From contig CAISRB010000005.1 in the NCBI GenBank assembly GCA_903887775.1, forward strand, positions 16,773 to 80,772: DNA of 64,000 nt, read 5' to 3'. Shown here one piece after another: positions 17,842 to 25,288 of the stretch. Position numbers and translations under genes: made by a program. The notes under the pieces are model-generated. The model had not been told where the DNA came from and searched no databases. It saw only the letters and a list, made by a program, of their open reading frames with translations. Position 1 is the first letter of the stretch. Every line of letters starts with the position of its first letter. Source of the stretch: an uncultured Bacteroidales bacterium (GTDB lineage Bacteria; Bacteroidota; Bacteroidia; Bacteroidales; FEN-979).

Positions 17842-18987
17842 ATGATGCATGAAGCTGGCAGTAATACGGAAACACCTGAAATAGCCGGGTCATTAACCTT
17901 TGAACCTCTATCCACTTCTAACTGGGATAAGTTTGTTCATCTTTTCGGTGACAGGGGAGCCTGCGGGAATTGCTGGTGCATGTCATTCCGTCTGAAAAAA
18001 GCCGAGTTTGAAGCCGGCAAGATTAATAATGGCAATAAAAACCGGATGAAGAAACTGGTGGAAAATAATCAACCTGCCGGGATCCTGGGCATATACAAGT
18101 CTAAAGCGATTTCATGGTGTGCATTAGCTCCCCGCGAAGCATTTCCGAAGATAGAGAATTCGAGAATACATAAACGGATAGATGATCAGCAGGTCTGGTC
18201 AATTCCCTGTTTTTTCATTGATAAACAATACCGAAAAAAAGGACTTTCAATGGATATCCTGAAAGGGGTCATCAATTATGCCAGGGAGAAAAAAATCGGG
18301 ATTCTTGAAGCTTACCCGTTGATCCCGTCTACAGCCAGGCTTCCCGATCCTTTTGTATGGACAGGTCTTTTCCAATCATTCGAGCAGGCAGGATTCACGG
18401 TAGTCAGCCGCATTTCGCCCAACAGGCCCATGGTAAGGTACTACGTGTCAGGTTTGAACAGGTATGTTGCTTTCCTCAGGGGTGTCAATGTCGGAGGAAA
18501 GAAGGTCATTAAAATGGAAGAACTCAACAGGATTTTCATTGGCGCGGGGTACACAGGGATTAAGACACTTATTCAAAGCGGGAATGTATTATTTAATGCA
18601 AACACAAATAACCATGCCACTCTGAAATCCGAATTGGAAAACATCCTCAGGAAAGAACTTGGTTACAAGATTGAAGTATTTCTTCTTCCTTTTAATGATG
18701 TTATTGACATTTTCAATTCTGACCCCTTTCGGAAAGTAAACAAGGATGAAAAGAAAAAATTCTATATCAGCCTGTTTTCAGGGAACCCCGGGAAACAAAC
18801 CGAATTACCTGTATTCTCTGAAAAGGGGGACCTTGAAGTATTAAAGATTGAAAAGAACAGGGCTTTTATCCTGAGCCGGGAAATAGATGGAAAATTCGGA
18901 TTCCCGAATGCTTTTAAAGAGGATATAACCGGCTCGGCGGCAACTACGAGAAACTGGAATACAATTGCAAAACTGGTAAAGGAGTGA
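17842..18987 (+). CDS. Fusion of GNAT-like acetyltransferase and DUF1697 domain
   Basis: 381 residues from the ATG at 17842, chosen for its strong SD; an ATG at 17770 would add 24 basic residues of no family resemblance. The first ~205 residues are a GNAT-like domain with a Cys cluster CGNCWCM near residue 40, a CoA loop DKQYRKKGLSMDILKGVI and a C-terminal RPMVRYYVSG. DUF1697 follows directly (RYVAFLRGVNVGGKKVIKMEEL ... LIQSGNVLF ... ITGSAATTRNWNT), complete to its usual end. The joint GLNRYVAF has no linker. Both domains normally occur as separate proteins, DUF1697 being of unknown function. No internal stop suggests a sequencing fusion, but this should be confirmed. Confidence 0.8.
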   Translation: MMHEAGSNTETPEIAGSLTFEPLSTSNWDKFVHLFGDRGACGNCWCMSFRLKKAEFEAGKINNGNKNRMKKLVENNQPAGILGIYKSKAISWCALAPREAFPKIENSRIHKRIDDQQVWSIPCFFIDKQYRKKGLSMDILKGVINYAREKKIGILEAYPLIPSTARLPDPFVWTGLFQSFEQAGFTVVSRISPNRPMVRYYVSGLNRYVAFLRGVNVGGKKVIKMEELNRIFIGAGYTGIKTLIQSGNVLFNANTNNHATLKSELENILRKELGYKIEVFLLPFNDVIDIFNSDPFRKVNKDEKKKFYISLFSGNPGKQTELPVFSEKGDLEVLKIEKNRAFILSREIDGKFGFPNAFKEDITGSAATTRNWNTIAKLVKE

Positions 18988-19015
18988 TCCGTTTTATTAA
19001 CTAAAAAAATATAAT

Positions 19016-19675
19016 ATGAACTCAGTCATTCTTGATTTCCTTAAACAATTAAAGGAAAATAATAACCGCGAATGGTTTCAGAAGAATAAAAAAATATATG
19101 AAACTGCCAAAGCGGAAATGGAAGCTTTTGTTGATATCCTGATACCACAGATAGCAGTTTTTGAACCTTCCGTGAAATATGTGAATGCGAAAGATTGCAT
19201 GTTCAGGATCTTCAGGGATGTGAGGTTTGCAAAGGACAAGTCGCCTTATAAAACCAATATGGGAGCATGGATTTCAAAGGGAGGCCGTAAAAGTGCCGGA
19301 CCAGGTTATTACCTGCATATTCAACCCGGAGAATCGATGCTGGCAGGAGGCGTATATATGCCTGAACCGGATCAGCTGAAAAAAATCAGGCAGGAAATTT
19401 ATTATAATGCAGGGGAATTTAAGGCCATACTTGAAAGTAAGAACGCGAAGAAATACTTCAACGGTTTATCTGAATGGGATAAACAGAAGTTGCCCCCACG
19501 TGATTTCCCAAAGGATTTTCCGGATATCGACCTGCTGAAATACAGACATTACACTGTTGCACATATGCTCGACGACAAGCATGTGATTGAAAAGGATTTT
19601 TCGAAACTTGTGATTAAGGTATTCGGGCTGATGCAACCCCTCAATGCTTTCCTCGAAAGGGCGCTCAACGGATAA
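19016..19675 (+). CDS. DUF2461 (TIGR02453) family protein
   Basis: 219 residues, the usual family length. Conserved features: DFLKQLKENNNREWFQKNKKIYE at the N-terminus, FRIFRDVRFAKDKSPYKTNMGAWI in the middle and GPGYYLHIQPGESMLAGGVYMPEP. The family is widespread in bacteria and fungi and has no established activity. The protein has no signal peptide or membrane segment, so it is cytosolic. Its stop codon TAA (19673-19675) directly abuts the stop of the convergent psd gene (TTA, 19676-19678), leaving no room for a terminator. Confidence 0.88.
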   Translation: MNSVILDFLKQLKENNNREWFQKNKKIYETAKAEMEAFVDILIPQIAVFEPSVKYVNAKDCMFRIFRDVRFAKDKSPYKTNMGAWISKGGRKSAGPGYYLHIQPGESMLAGGVYMPEPDQLKKIRQEIYYNAGEFKAILESKNAKKYFNGLSEWDKQKLPPRDFPKDFPDIDLLKYRHYTVAHMLDDKHVIEKDFSKLVIKVFGLMQPLNAFLERALNG

Positions 19676-20335
19676 TTAATCGAAGTGGCCGATAATGGTC
19701 TGCTTACCGGTTACCTGCTGTCCGAGTTTTACATCAAGCCTTGTCCCGACAGGCAGCAGGAGATCCACCCTTGAACCGAATTTAATAAAACCAAGCTCTT
19801 CTCCCTGGTTCACCGGTTCGCCTACCCTTGGGTAACATTTGATCCTGCGGGCCATAGCGCCGGCTATCTGGCGTATGAGAACCTTTTGCTTCACCCCGGT
19901 CTCGATGACAGTCGTGGCCCTCTCATTTTCAAGGGATGCTTTTGGATTGAAGGCAACCATATGCTTACCGGGATGGTAAAAATAATATTTTATTTCACCA
20001 TCAACAGGAAACCAGTTCACGTGCACATTTGTTGCCGACATGAAAATAGAAACCTGTATCCTTTCGTCCTTAAAATATTCCGGTTCAATAGTTCTTTCTA
20101 TGACAACGACTTTTCCGTCGGCCGGAGCAAGAATGTGATTTTTACCTGTATTGGTATCCCTGGAAGGTGAGCGGAAAAAACGAACTATCATGAGAAAGAA
20201 CCATAGTCCAAGGGCGTACAGAGTATAATGGAACCACGTCTGCTCCGGAAAAATATGGTTCAGTCCAAGGAGTAATGCAACAACAAAAAGAAATACGATA
20301 ATGATGGTTTTGTATCCTTCGCGGTGTATTGTCAT
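19676..20335 (-). CDS. psd: Phosphatidylserine decarboxylase, short (Psd-B/Asd-like) type
   Basis: 219 residues. It makes phosphatidylethanolamine from phosphatidylserine at the inner membrane. Two N-terminal membrane segments (~9-28 and 35-53) are followed by the catalytic domain (ILAPADGKVVVIE ... IFMSATNVHVNWFPVDG). The self-cleavage site that makes the pyruvoyl group is FGSRVDLLLP, between Gly187 and Ser188. This short form resembles the Psd of Bacteroidetes and archaeal Asd, not the ~320-residue E. coli enzyme. It lies 6 bp after cdsA, so CDP-diacylglycerol and PE synthesis are coupled; pssA is not in the window. Confidence 0.93.
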   Translation of the reverse strand: MTIHREGYKTIIIVFLFVVALLLGLNHIFPEQTWFHYTLYALGLWFFLMIVRFFRSPSRDTNTGKNHILAPADGKVVVIERTIEPEYFKDERIQVSIFMSATNVHVNWFPVDGEIKYYFYHPGKHMVAFNPKASLENERATTVIETGVKQKVLIRQIAGAMARRIKCYPRVGEPVNQGEELGFIKFGSRVDLLLPVGTRLDVKLGQQVTGKQTIIGHFD

Positions 20336-20341
20336 CCTGGG

Positions 20342-21184
20342 TTAAAAATTTCTGAAAACAAAATACAAAAATACAAAAGGCGCTGACATAAAGATAGTAT
20401 CAAAGCGATCCAATATTCCACCATGTCCCGGCAAAATATTTCCAGAGTCTTTAATATGCAGGCTTCGCTTGAAAAGTGATTCGATAAGATCCCCGAAAGT
20501 TCCGAAAATGACCACCAGTAATGCCAGGACCAACCAGTCAGCCATCGAAATATCAGGGATAATAAATGCAAATCCGGCAGCAGAAAATACCGCCAATAAT
20601 GCTCCGGCGATAGTCCCTTCCCATGTTTTTTTAGGAGAGATCCTTTCGAAAAATTTATGTTTTCCGAATTCTTTTCCATAAAGATAAGCCCCGGTATCAT
20701 AAACCCAGGTGAAGATAAAATACCCAAGGAGATATGCCGGAAAGCCAAGAAAGCGAACAGAATCCGGGGAATACAGCAGGTTCAGGAGGGCCAGGGGCAG
20801 AGCTACATACAACACCCCTGAGCTTGTGATTGCAATATTTTCAAAAGGCCTGGACTTCTTCCTGTAGATCTCTATTATAAAGGAAAAAAAGAACATTGAC
20901 ATGGCTGCAAAGACAGGGAAATAATACCAGCTGTGCCAAAACAATGCCGGTTCTGTCTGGTTAAAGAAAAATATAAGCAGGTATAATATACTTCCGCATA
21001 TTGTTCCATATGCTTTCTGTGGATAAATGTCGGTGGTTGAGAACAGGGAGTAAAATTCCCGTAAGCCAAGAATGGTAACCAGCAGGAATATCCCTGAAAA
21101 AAGCCAGTGATCATACCATAATGAAAACAATAGCAGAAATACCATGCTGAGTCCGGTGATCGTGCGTGCCCGGAAATTACTCAT
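20342..21184 (-). CDS. cdsA: Phosphatidate cytidylyltransferase
   Basis: 280 residues from the ATG at 21184, preferred over a TTG two codons upstream. It converts phosphatidic acid and CTP to CDP-diacylglycerol. About eight membrane helices are seen. The family signature is complete near the C-terminus: SPKKTWEG, then GDLIESLFKRSLHIKDSG and PGHGGILDRFDT with the metal-binding Asp residues. Downstream psd (6 bp) uses the pathway product after PS synthesis. The upstream neighbour is a LUD protein (48 bp). Confidence 0.95.
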   Translation of the reverse strand: MSNFRARTITGLSMVFLLLFSLWYDHWLFSGIFLLVTILGLREFYSLFSTTDIYPQKAYGTICGSILYLLIFFFNQTEPALFWHSWYYFPVFAAMSMFFFSFIIEIYRKKSRPFENIAITSSGVLYVALPLALLNLLYSPDSVRFLGFPAYLLGYFIFTWVYDTGAYLYGKEFGKHKFFERISPKKTWEGTIAGALLAVFSAAGFAFIIPDISMADWLVLALLVVIFGTFGDLIESLFKRSLHIKDSGNILPGHGGILDRFDTIFMSAPFVFLYFVFRNF

Positions 21185-21232
21185 CAGCAACAGCCCTTTC
21201 CATGATTTGCTTGGTAGTCAGAATCTTGATTC

Positions 21233-21889
21233 TCAGGAAGCATGAACATTCTGGTCGTCTATTAGAAAAATATAAAGTTCACGTGGGCCATGTGCCCCAA
21301 GAACCAGGGTTTTTTCAATATCTGCTGTCCTGCTTGGACCGGTTATCAAAGAGATCATTGAAGGATAATTGTGGTTGTATCTTTTACGGATCGCAGCCAG
21401 TGCATGTTTCAGGTCGGGTACCAGTTGCGAGGTGTATCCAAGCACCAGGTGGACTTCTGGGTACACATTGATCCTTCTTCCGGGACTTTGATGCGATGAA
21501 ACCATTACTGATCCCAGCCTTGCAATCAAATATTCACAACGAGTGATACCGATCTTCGATTCAAGGAATTCTTCCTGTTTCGAGCCGTAAGGTATGCCAG
21601 CTTCTTTAAGGAGCTTTTGAACAACAGGATCAAGGCAGAACAGGACCGGCCAGTCTTTCTCAAGAATGAATTGTTTCAGGAGAGTGGTAAATTCATCCTC
21701 GCTTTCACAGTAAACAAATTTTCCTGAAACTTTAACCAGTTCCTGTGCAAAATTCACGTCGAGCGGTTCTGTAATCTCCTTGAAGACAGGTGATTCCTGG
21801 TCTATGATAGGGTAGGGGGGCTCTGTTTTTTCTATCAGGGCGTGCCTTACCTTTTTAAGTACCTTTTCACGTGACGTGGATTCTTCCAT
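21233..21889 (-). CDS. LUD-domain protein (LutC/YkgG-like)
   Basis: 218 residues. LutC/YkgG-like: the C-terminal half carries LIARLGSVMVSSHQSPGRRINVYPEVHLVLGYTSQLVPD and the LITGPSRTADIEKTLVLGAHGPREL motif, the LUD phosphate-binding signature. In lactate utilisation LutC works with the Fe-S proteins LutA and LutB, but neither is near, so the role is probably different. It lies 12 bp after ftsH in an operon that continues into cdsA-psd. The N-terminal ~90 residues are weakly conserved. A function in lactate oxidation is not supported by the context. Confidence 0.85.
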   Translation of the reverse strand: MEESTSREKVLKKVRHALIEKTEPPYPIIDQESPVFKEITEPLDVNFAQELVKVSGKFVYCESEDEFTTLLKQFILEKDWPVLFCLDPVVQKLLKEAGIPYGSKQEEFLESKIGITRCEYLIARLGSVMVSSHQSPGRRINVYPEVHLVLGYTSQLVPDLKHALAAIRKRYNHNYPSMISLITGPSRTADIEKTLVLGAHGPRELYIFLIDDQNVHAS

Positions 21890-21901
21890 TGATTTTAATT
21901 C

Positions 21902-24058
21902 TTATGTTTTCTGCTCATCTCCGGCGCCAGAGGGAGCTTCGGTACCCGGCTGTTGCGGAGGCTGAACATCAGTAACAGGAACTTCAGTATTCCCGGCAAG
22001 GGATAAAGGGTTTTCAGATGCCGGGTTCTTTGTCGGAAGGAATCTCTCTTCTTCCCTATCAAATGGCCGCTTTCCGAAGATATGTTCCAGGTCTTCCCTG
22101 AAAATGACTTCTTTCTCGAGTAAAAGATTAGCCAGAGCAGAAACTTTTTCTTTATTATCGACGATGAGTTGTTTTGCTGTGGCGTATGCAGCATCAATAA
22201 TTTTTTTGACCTCGAAGTCAATGACTTCCGCGGTTTTCTCGCTGTATGGCTTCTGGAATGCGAATTCATTCTGTCCACTGGAATCATAGAAACTGATGTT
22301 GCCTATTGCTTCATTAAGGCCGAAATAAACAACCATGGCATAAGTCTGCTTCGTGACTTTCTCAAGGTCGTTCAGGGCACCGGTTGAGATCTTTCCGAAA
22401 AATACGTCTTCCGAAACTCTTCCACCAAGCGCCGCCGCAAGTTCGTGGAACATCTGTTCATAGGTCGTGATCTGCCGTTCTTCAGGCAGGTACCAGGCTG
22501 CCCCAAGGGCTTTTCCGCGGGGTACAATGGTCACCTTAACCAGGGGGTGGGCATATTCAAGCAGCCAGCTTACCGCAGCATGTCCGGATTCATGGAATGC
22601 AATGACTTTCTTCTCATGCTGGCTTATGATCTTGTTCTTCTTCTCAAGTCCGCCCACTATACGGTCTATAGCATCTAAAAAGTCCTGTTTTTCAATAAAA
22701 TTCTTATTCTTTCGCGCTGCAATAAGTGCCGATTCATTGCATACGTTGGCAATATCTGCTCCCGAGAAACCGGGGGTCTGGCGGGCAAGAAAATCAACAT
22801 CGAGATTCTGGTCCAGTTTCAGGGGTTTCAGATGTACCTTGAATATCGCTCTCCTTTCTTCGAGGTCGGGAAGCTCAATATAGATCTGCCTGTCGAACCG
22901 GCCGGCACGCATCAGTGCACGGTCGAGAATATCAGCCCGGTTTGTGGCTGCAAGGATAATAACTCCTGTATTGGTCGCAAAACCATCCATCTCTGTAAGT
23001 AGCTGGTTCAGGGTGTTTTCCCTCTCGTCATTACCGCCGGTGATAGCATTCCTTCCGCGGGCACGACCGATTGCGTCAATCTCATCGATAAATATGATAC
23101 AGGGTGCCTTCTCCTTGGCTTGTTTGAAAAGGTCACGTACCCTTGAAGCTCCGACACCTACAAACATTTCAACGAAGTCTGAACCTGAGAGACTAAAGAA
23201 AGGTACCTTGGCTTCACCTGCGACGGCTTTAGCCAGTAAGGTCTTTCCTGTTCCCGGAGGGCCGACAAGCAATGCACCTTTGGGGATTTTGCCTCCAAGC
23301 TGGGTGTATTTCGTGGGGTTCTTCAGAAAGTCGACGATCTCCATGATCTCCACCTTCGCTTCTTCAAGACCGGCCACATCGTTGAAGTTGATGTTGACCA
23401 TCGTGTCTTTGTCAAACAAAGTGGCTTTTGACTTGCCTATGTTAAAGATCTGGGCGCCTCCTCCACCTCCGCCTCCCCTGCTCATAAAGCGCATGATAAG
23501 GAACCATGCACCCACCAGGATGAGGATTGGCAGAAGGTATCCCAGGACATCACCAAAAATATCTTTACGTGATTCTGTCCCCGGAGGATAGGGAAACTGT
23601 TTCTTGAATTCCGCGATCTTCGCGGCAGGAACGCTGTCGCGCCTCATATGAGCAGCGATAGTGTCACGGCAGTCCTTAAGCAGTCTGTCTAAAATATCAA
23701 CGCTGTTGATCTCATAATAAAACTGAGGATTTGAACCGTTAAAGGCGGAGCTCAGGCTTTTTTTATTGAATTGCTTATAGGCGGTGTCGTTCTGTATCCT
23801 GTCTTTCTTGATATAGATCTCCGCTTTTTCTTTATTAACAACAACGATCTTCTCTACATCCTGTTTGAGCAGCATTTCTTCAAGCTTGCCGTATTCAACA
23901 GGTTTGACCGGGTTATTATAGTTAAAGAATTGTAAAGCGAGAAATCCAATGAGCAGGATAAAATAAATCCAGTAAAAACTGAACCTCGGTTTTTTTCCTT
24001 TGGGAGCAAGGAAATTTGGCTTAAAATTATCTTTCGGTTTGTTATCTTTTTCTGCCAT
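21902..24058 (-). CDS. ftsH: ATP-dependent zinc metalloprotease FtsH
   Basis: 718 residues. An inner-membrane AAA+ protease that degrades misfolded membrane proteins and short-lived regulators. Two membrane helices (~28-46 and ~170-190) flank a ~120-residue periplasmic domain. Walker A GPPGTGKT is at 266-273, Walker B IIFIDEID at 321-328, the second region of homology [12 protein letters not shown] at 381-392, and the zinc site HESGH at 489-493. A Gly-rich linker (195-201) joins membrane and AAA parts. The C-terminal ~40 residues are Pro/Thr/Glu-rich and disordered. It follows rsfS by 38 bp, as commonly seen in Bacteroidetes. Confidence 0.98.
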   Translation of the reverse strand: MAEKDNKPKDNFKPNFLAPKGKKPRFSFYWIYFILLIGFLALQFFNYNNPVKPVEYGKLEEMLLKQDVEKIVVVNKEKAEIYIKKDRIQNDTAYKQFNKKSLSSAFNGSNPQFYYEINSVDILDRLLKDCRDTIAAHMRRDSVPAAKIAEFKKQFPYPPGTESRKDIFGDVLGYLLPILILVGAWFLIMRFMSRGGGGGGGAQIFNIGKSKATLFDKDTMVNINFNDVAGLEEAKVEIMEIVDFLKNPTKYTQLGGKIPKGALLVGPPGTGKTLLAKAVAGEAKVPFFSLSGSDFVEMFVGVGASRVRDLFKQAKEKAPCIIFIDEIDAIGRARGRNAITGGNDERENTLNQLLTEMDGFATNTGVIILAATNRADILDRALMRAGRFDRQIYIELPDLEERRAIFKVHLKPLKLDQNLDVDFLARQTPGFSGADIANVCNESALIAARKNKNFIEKQDFLDAIDRIVGGLEKKNKIISQHEKKVIAFHESGHAAVSWLLEYAHPLVKVTIVPRGKALGAAWYLPEERQITTYEQMFHELAAALGGRVSEDVFFGKISTGALNDLEKVTKQTYAMVVYFGLNEAIGNISFYDSSGQNEFAFQKPYSEKTAEVIDFEVKKIIDAAYATAKQLIVDNKEKVSALANLLLEKEVIFREDLEHIFGKRPFDREEERFLPTKNPASENPLSLAGNTEVPVTDVQPPQQPGTEAPSGAGDEQKT

Positions 24059-24096
24059 TCTGTCGTTTACCTTCGGTGAATTTTAATATAAGAGTC

Positions 24097-24468
24097 TCAG
24101 TCTTCAATTTTAACGACCTTTGCATCGGCCCATAACTGCTCAAGATTGAAGAACTTACGCTGTGTTTCCTGGAAAATGTGAACCACAATGTCAATATAAT
24201 CTATCAAAATCCATTCCGCATTCTCAACGCCTTCCTTATGCCAGGGATTTAATCCGGTTTGTTTTTTGACCCGGTGAATAACTTCATCGGCAAGAGCTTC
24301 TGCCTGTGTCCTCGAATTACCGTGGGCGATCACAAATGCATCGCATACCGAATGGCCTGTTCCTTTAAAATTCAGAATAACGGGATCTTTTGCCTTTTTC
24401 TCCAGCAATGCCTCTGAGATGGCATCCATAAGCAGTTCCTCAGCGTTTTTCTTCTTCTTTACGGGCAT
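24097..24468 (-). CDS. rsfS: Ribosome silencing factor RsfS
   Basis: 123 residues. It binds uL14 on the 50S subunit and blocks subunit joining under starvation. The conserved core is VCDAFVIAHGNSRTQAEALADEV (D.fvi.sg.s.rqv.aia), then G..NAEWILIDYIDIVVHIFQETQRKFFNLEQLW, which is diagnostic. A strong promoter (TTTG-20-TACCTTTG) precedes it, so rsfS-ftsH and the genes behind it have their own transcription start, independent of the LOG gene 33 bp upstream. Confidence 0.95.
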   Translation of the reverse strand: MPVKKKKNAEELLMDAISEALLEKKAKDPVILNFKGTGHSVCDAFVIAHGNSRTQAEALADEVIHRVKKQTGLNPWHKEGVENAEWILIDYIDIVVHIFQETQRKFFNLEQLWADAKVVKIED

Positions 24469-24488
24469 TTGCTATACTATTACTGAGA

Positions 24489-24520
24489 CAAAGGTAAGCA
24501 ATTAAAAATTAGGTTTCAAA
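24489..24520 (-). promoter_or_regulatory. Consensus Bacteroidetes promoter for rsfS-ftsH operon
   Basis: On the minus strand: TTTG (24520-24517), a 20-bp spacer, TACCTTTG (24496-24489). The -33 box lies inside the last codons of the LOG gene. Transcription should start near 24482, about 14 nt before the rsfS ATG. Confidence 0.75.
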
Positions 24521-25212
24521 GCGTATGTTTCGTAGAATTCAGTTATGTATTTTACCGCCTCCTCTGCAGTATCGACCACGGTGAACAAGGCAAGGTCATT
24601 ATCCGAGATCATGCTTTCCGGTAAAACCTTTTTCGTTATCCAGTCTGTGAACCCCTGCCAGTACTCCCTGGATATAAGAACAATCGGAAATCGTACAAGC
24701 TTGTGCGTCTGTATCAGTGTAATAGCTTCCGTAAGCTCATCCATGGTTCCGAATCCTCCGGGGAGAGCGATAAACCCCATCGAATATCTCATGAACATCG
24801 TTTTTCTGACATAAAAGAAGTCGAAGTTAAGAAGCCTTGTGCGGTCGATAAAAGGATTTGGCTTTTGTTCGAACGGCAGGGATATGTTCAGTCCCACCGA
24901 TTTACCTCCTGCGAAATGAGCGCCTTTGTTCGCTGCTTCCATAATACCAGGCCCTCCTCCGGTGATTACCCCGAAACCATTCTTCGTGAGGAGGTAAGCT
25001 ATTTCCTCGGCAAGGCGGTAATATTTATTGCTTTCGGGAGTACGGGCCGATCCGAAAATAGAAACGCAGGGGCCAATCTTACTTAATTTGTCAAAGCCTT
25101 CAACCATTTCTGACATCACTTTGAATATCTCCCAGGTGTCGACCGAGATCGTCTCCGTCCAGCTCTTCGGCTGAAAAGATTCCCTTAATTTTTCAATGTC
25201 TTTGTTTTCCAT
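24502..25212 (-). CDS. LOG-family protein (TIGR00730), possible nucleotide phosphoribohydrolase
   Basis: 236 residues. It has the Rossmann-like LOG fold with VSIFGSARTPESNKYYRLAEEI, GFGVITGGGPGIMEAANKGA and the catalytic PGGFGTMDELTEAIT motif (about 148-162). LOG proteins cleave cytokinin or purine nucleoside monophosphates to base and ribose 5-phosphate; in bacteria the physiological substrate is usually unclear. This is the longer TIGR00730 variant, with an N-terminal ~35 residues (ESFQPKSWTETISVDTWEIFK) seen in Bacteroidetes. A heptamer repeat array lies directly upstream, between it and uvrA. Confidence 0.9.
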   Translation of the reverse strand: MENKDIEKLRESFQPKSWTETISVDTWEIFKVMSEMVEGFDKLSKIGPCVSIFGSARTPESNKYYRLAEEIAYLLTKNGFGVITGGGPGIMEAANKGAHFAGGKSVGLNISLPFEQKPNPFIDRTRLLNFDFFYVRKTMFMRYSMGFIALPGGFGTMDELTEAITLIQTHKLVRFPIVLISREYWQGFTDWITKKVLPESMISDNDLALFTVVDTAEEAVKYITEFYETYALKPNF

Positions 25213-25223
25213 AATCTATGATT

Positions 25224-25288
25224 AAAAGCGAAAAGTGAAAAGCGAAAGGCGAAAAGCGAAAGGCGAAATATTTCGCCTTTCGCTTTTC
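25224..25288. repeat. Heptamer array AAARRYG x6 ending in a perfect palindrome
   Basis: On the plus strand six 7-bp units run without indels: AAAAGCG, AAAAGTG, AAAAGCG, AAAGGCG, AAAAGCG, AAAGGCG (25224-25265). The last part is mirrored: 25251-25288 is a perfect 38-bp palindrome (19-bp arms) centred at 25269/25270. The uvrA stop codon TGA (25289-25287) overlaps its end. On the uvrA transcript this could fold into a long hairpin and serve as a terminator or RNA stabiliser. The 15-mer at 25244-25258 recurs inverted at 9678-9692 in the array of copy A. Confidence 0.8.

Noticed and set aside
21233..21889. LUD protein as part of a lactate utilisation (lutABC) system
   Set aside because: No lutA or lutB nearby; the operon context is ftsH and phospholipid genes.
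25224..25288. Could the heptamer array be a CRISPR array?
   Set aside because: No spacers, unit only 7 bp, no cas genes in the window.
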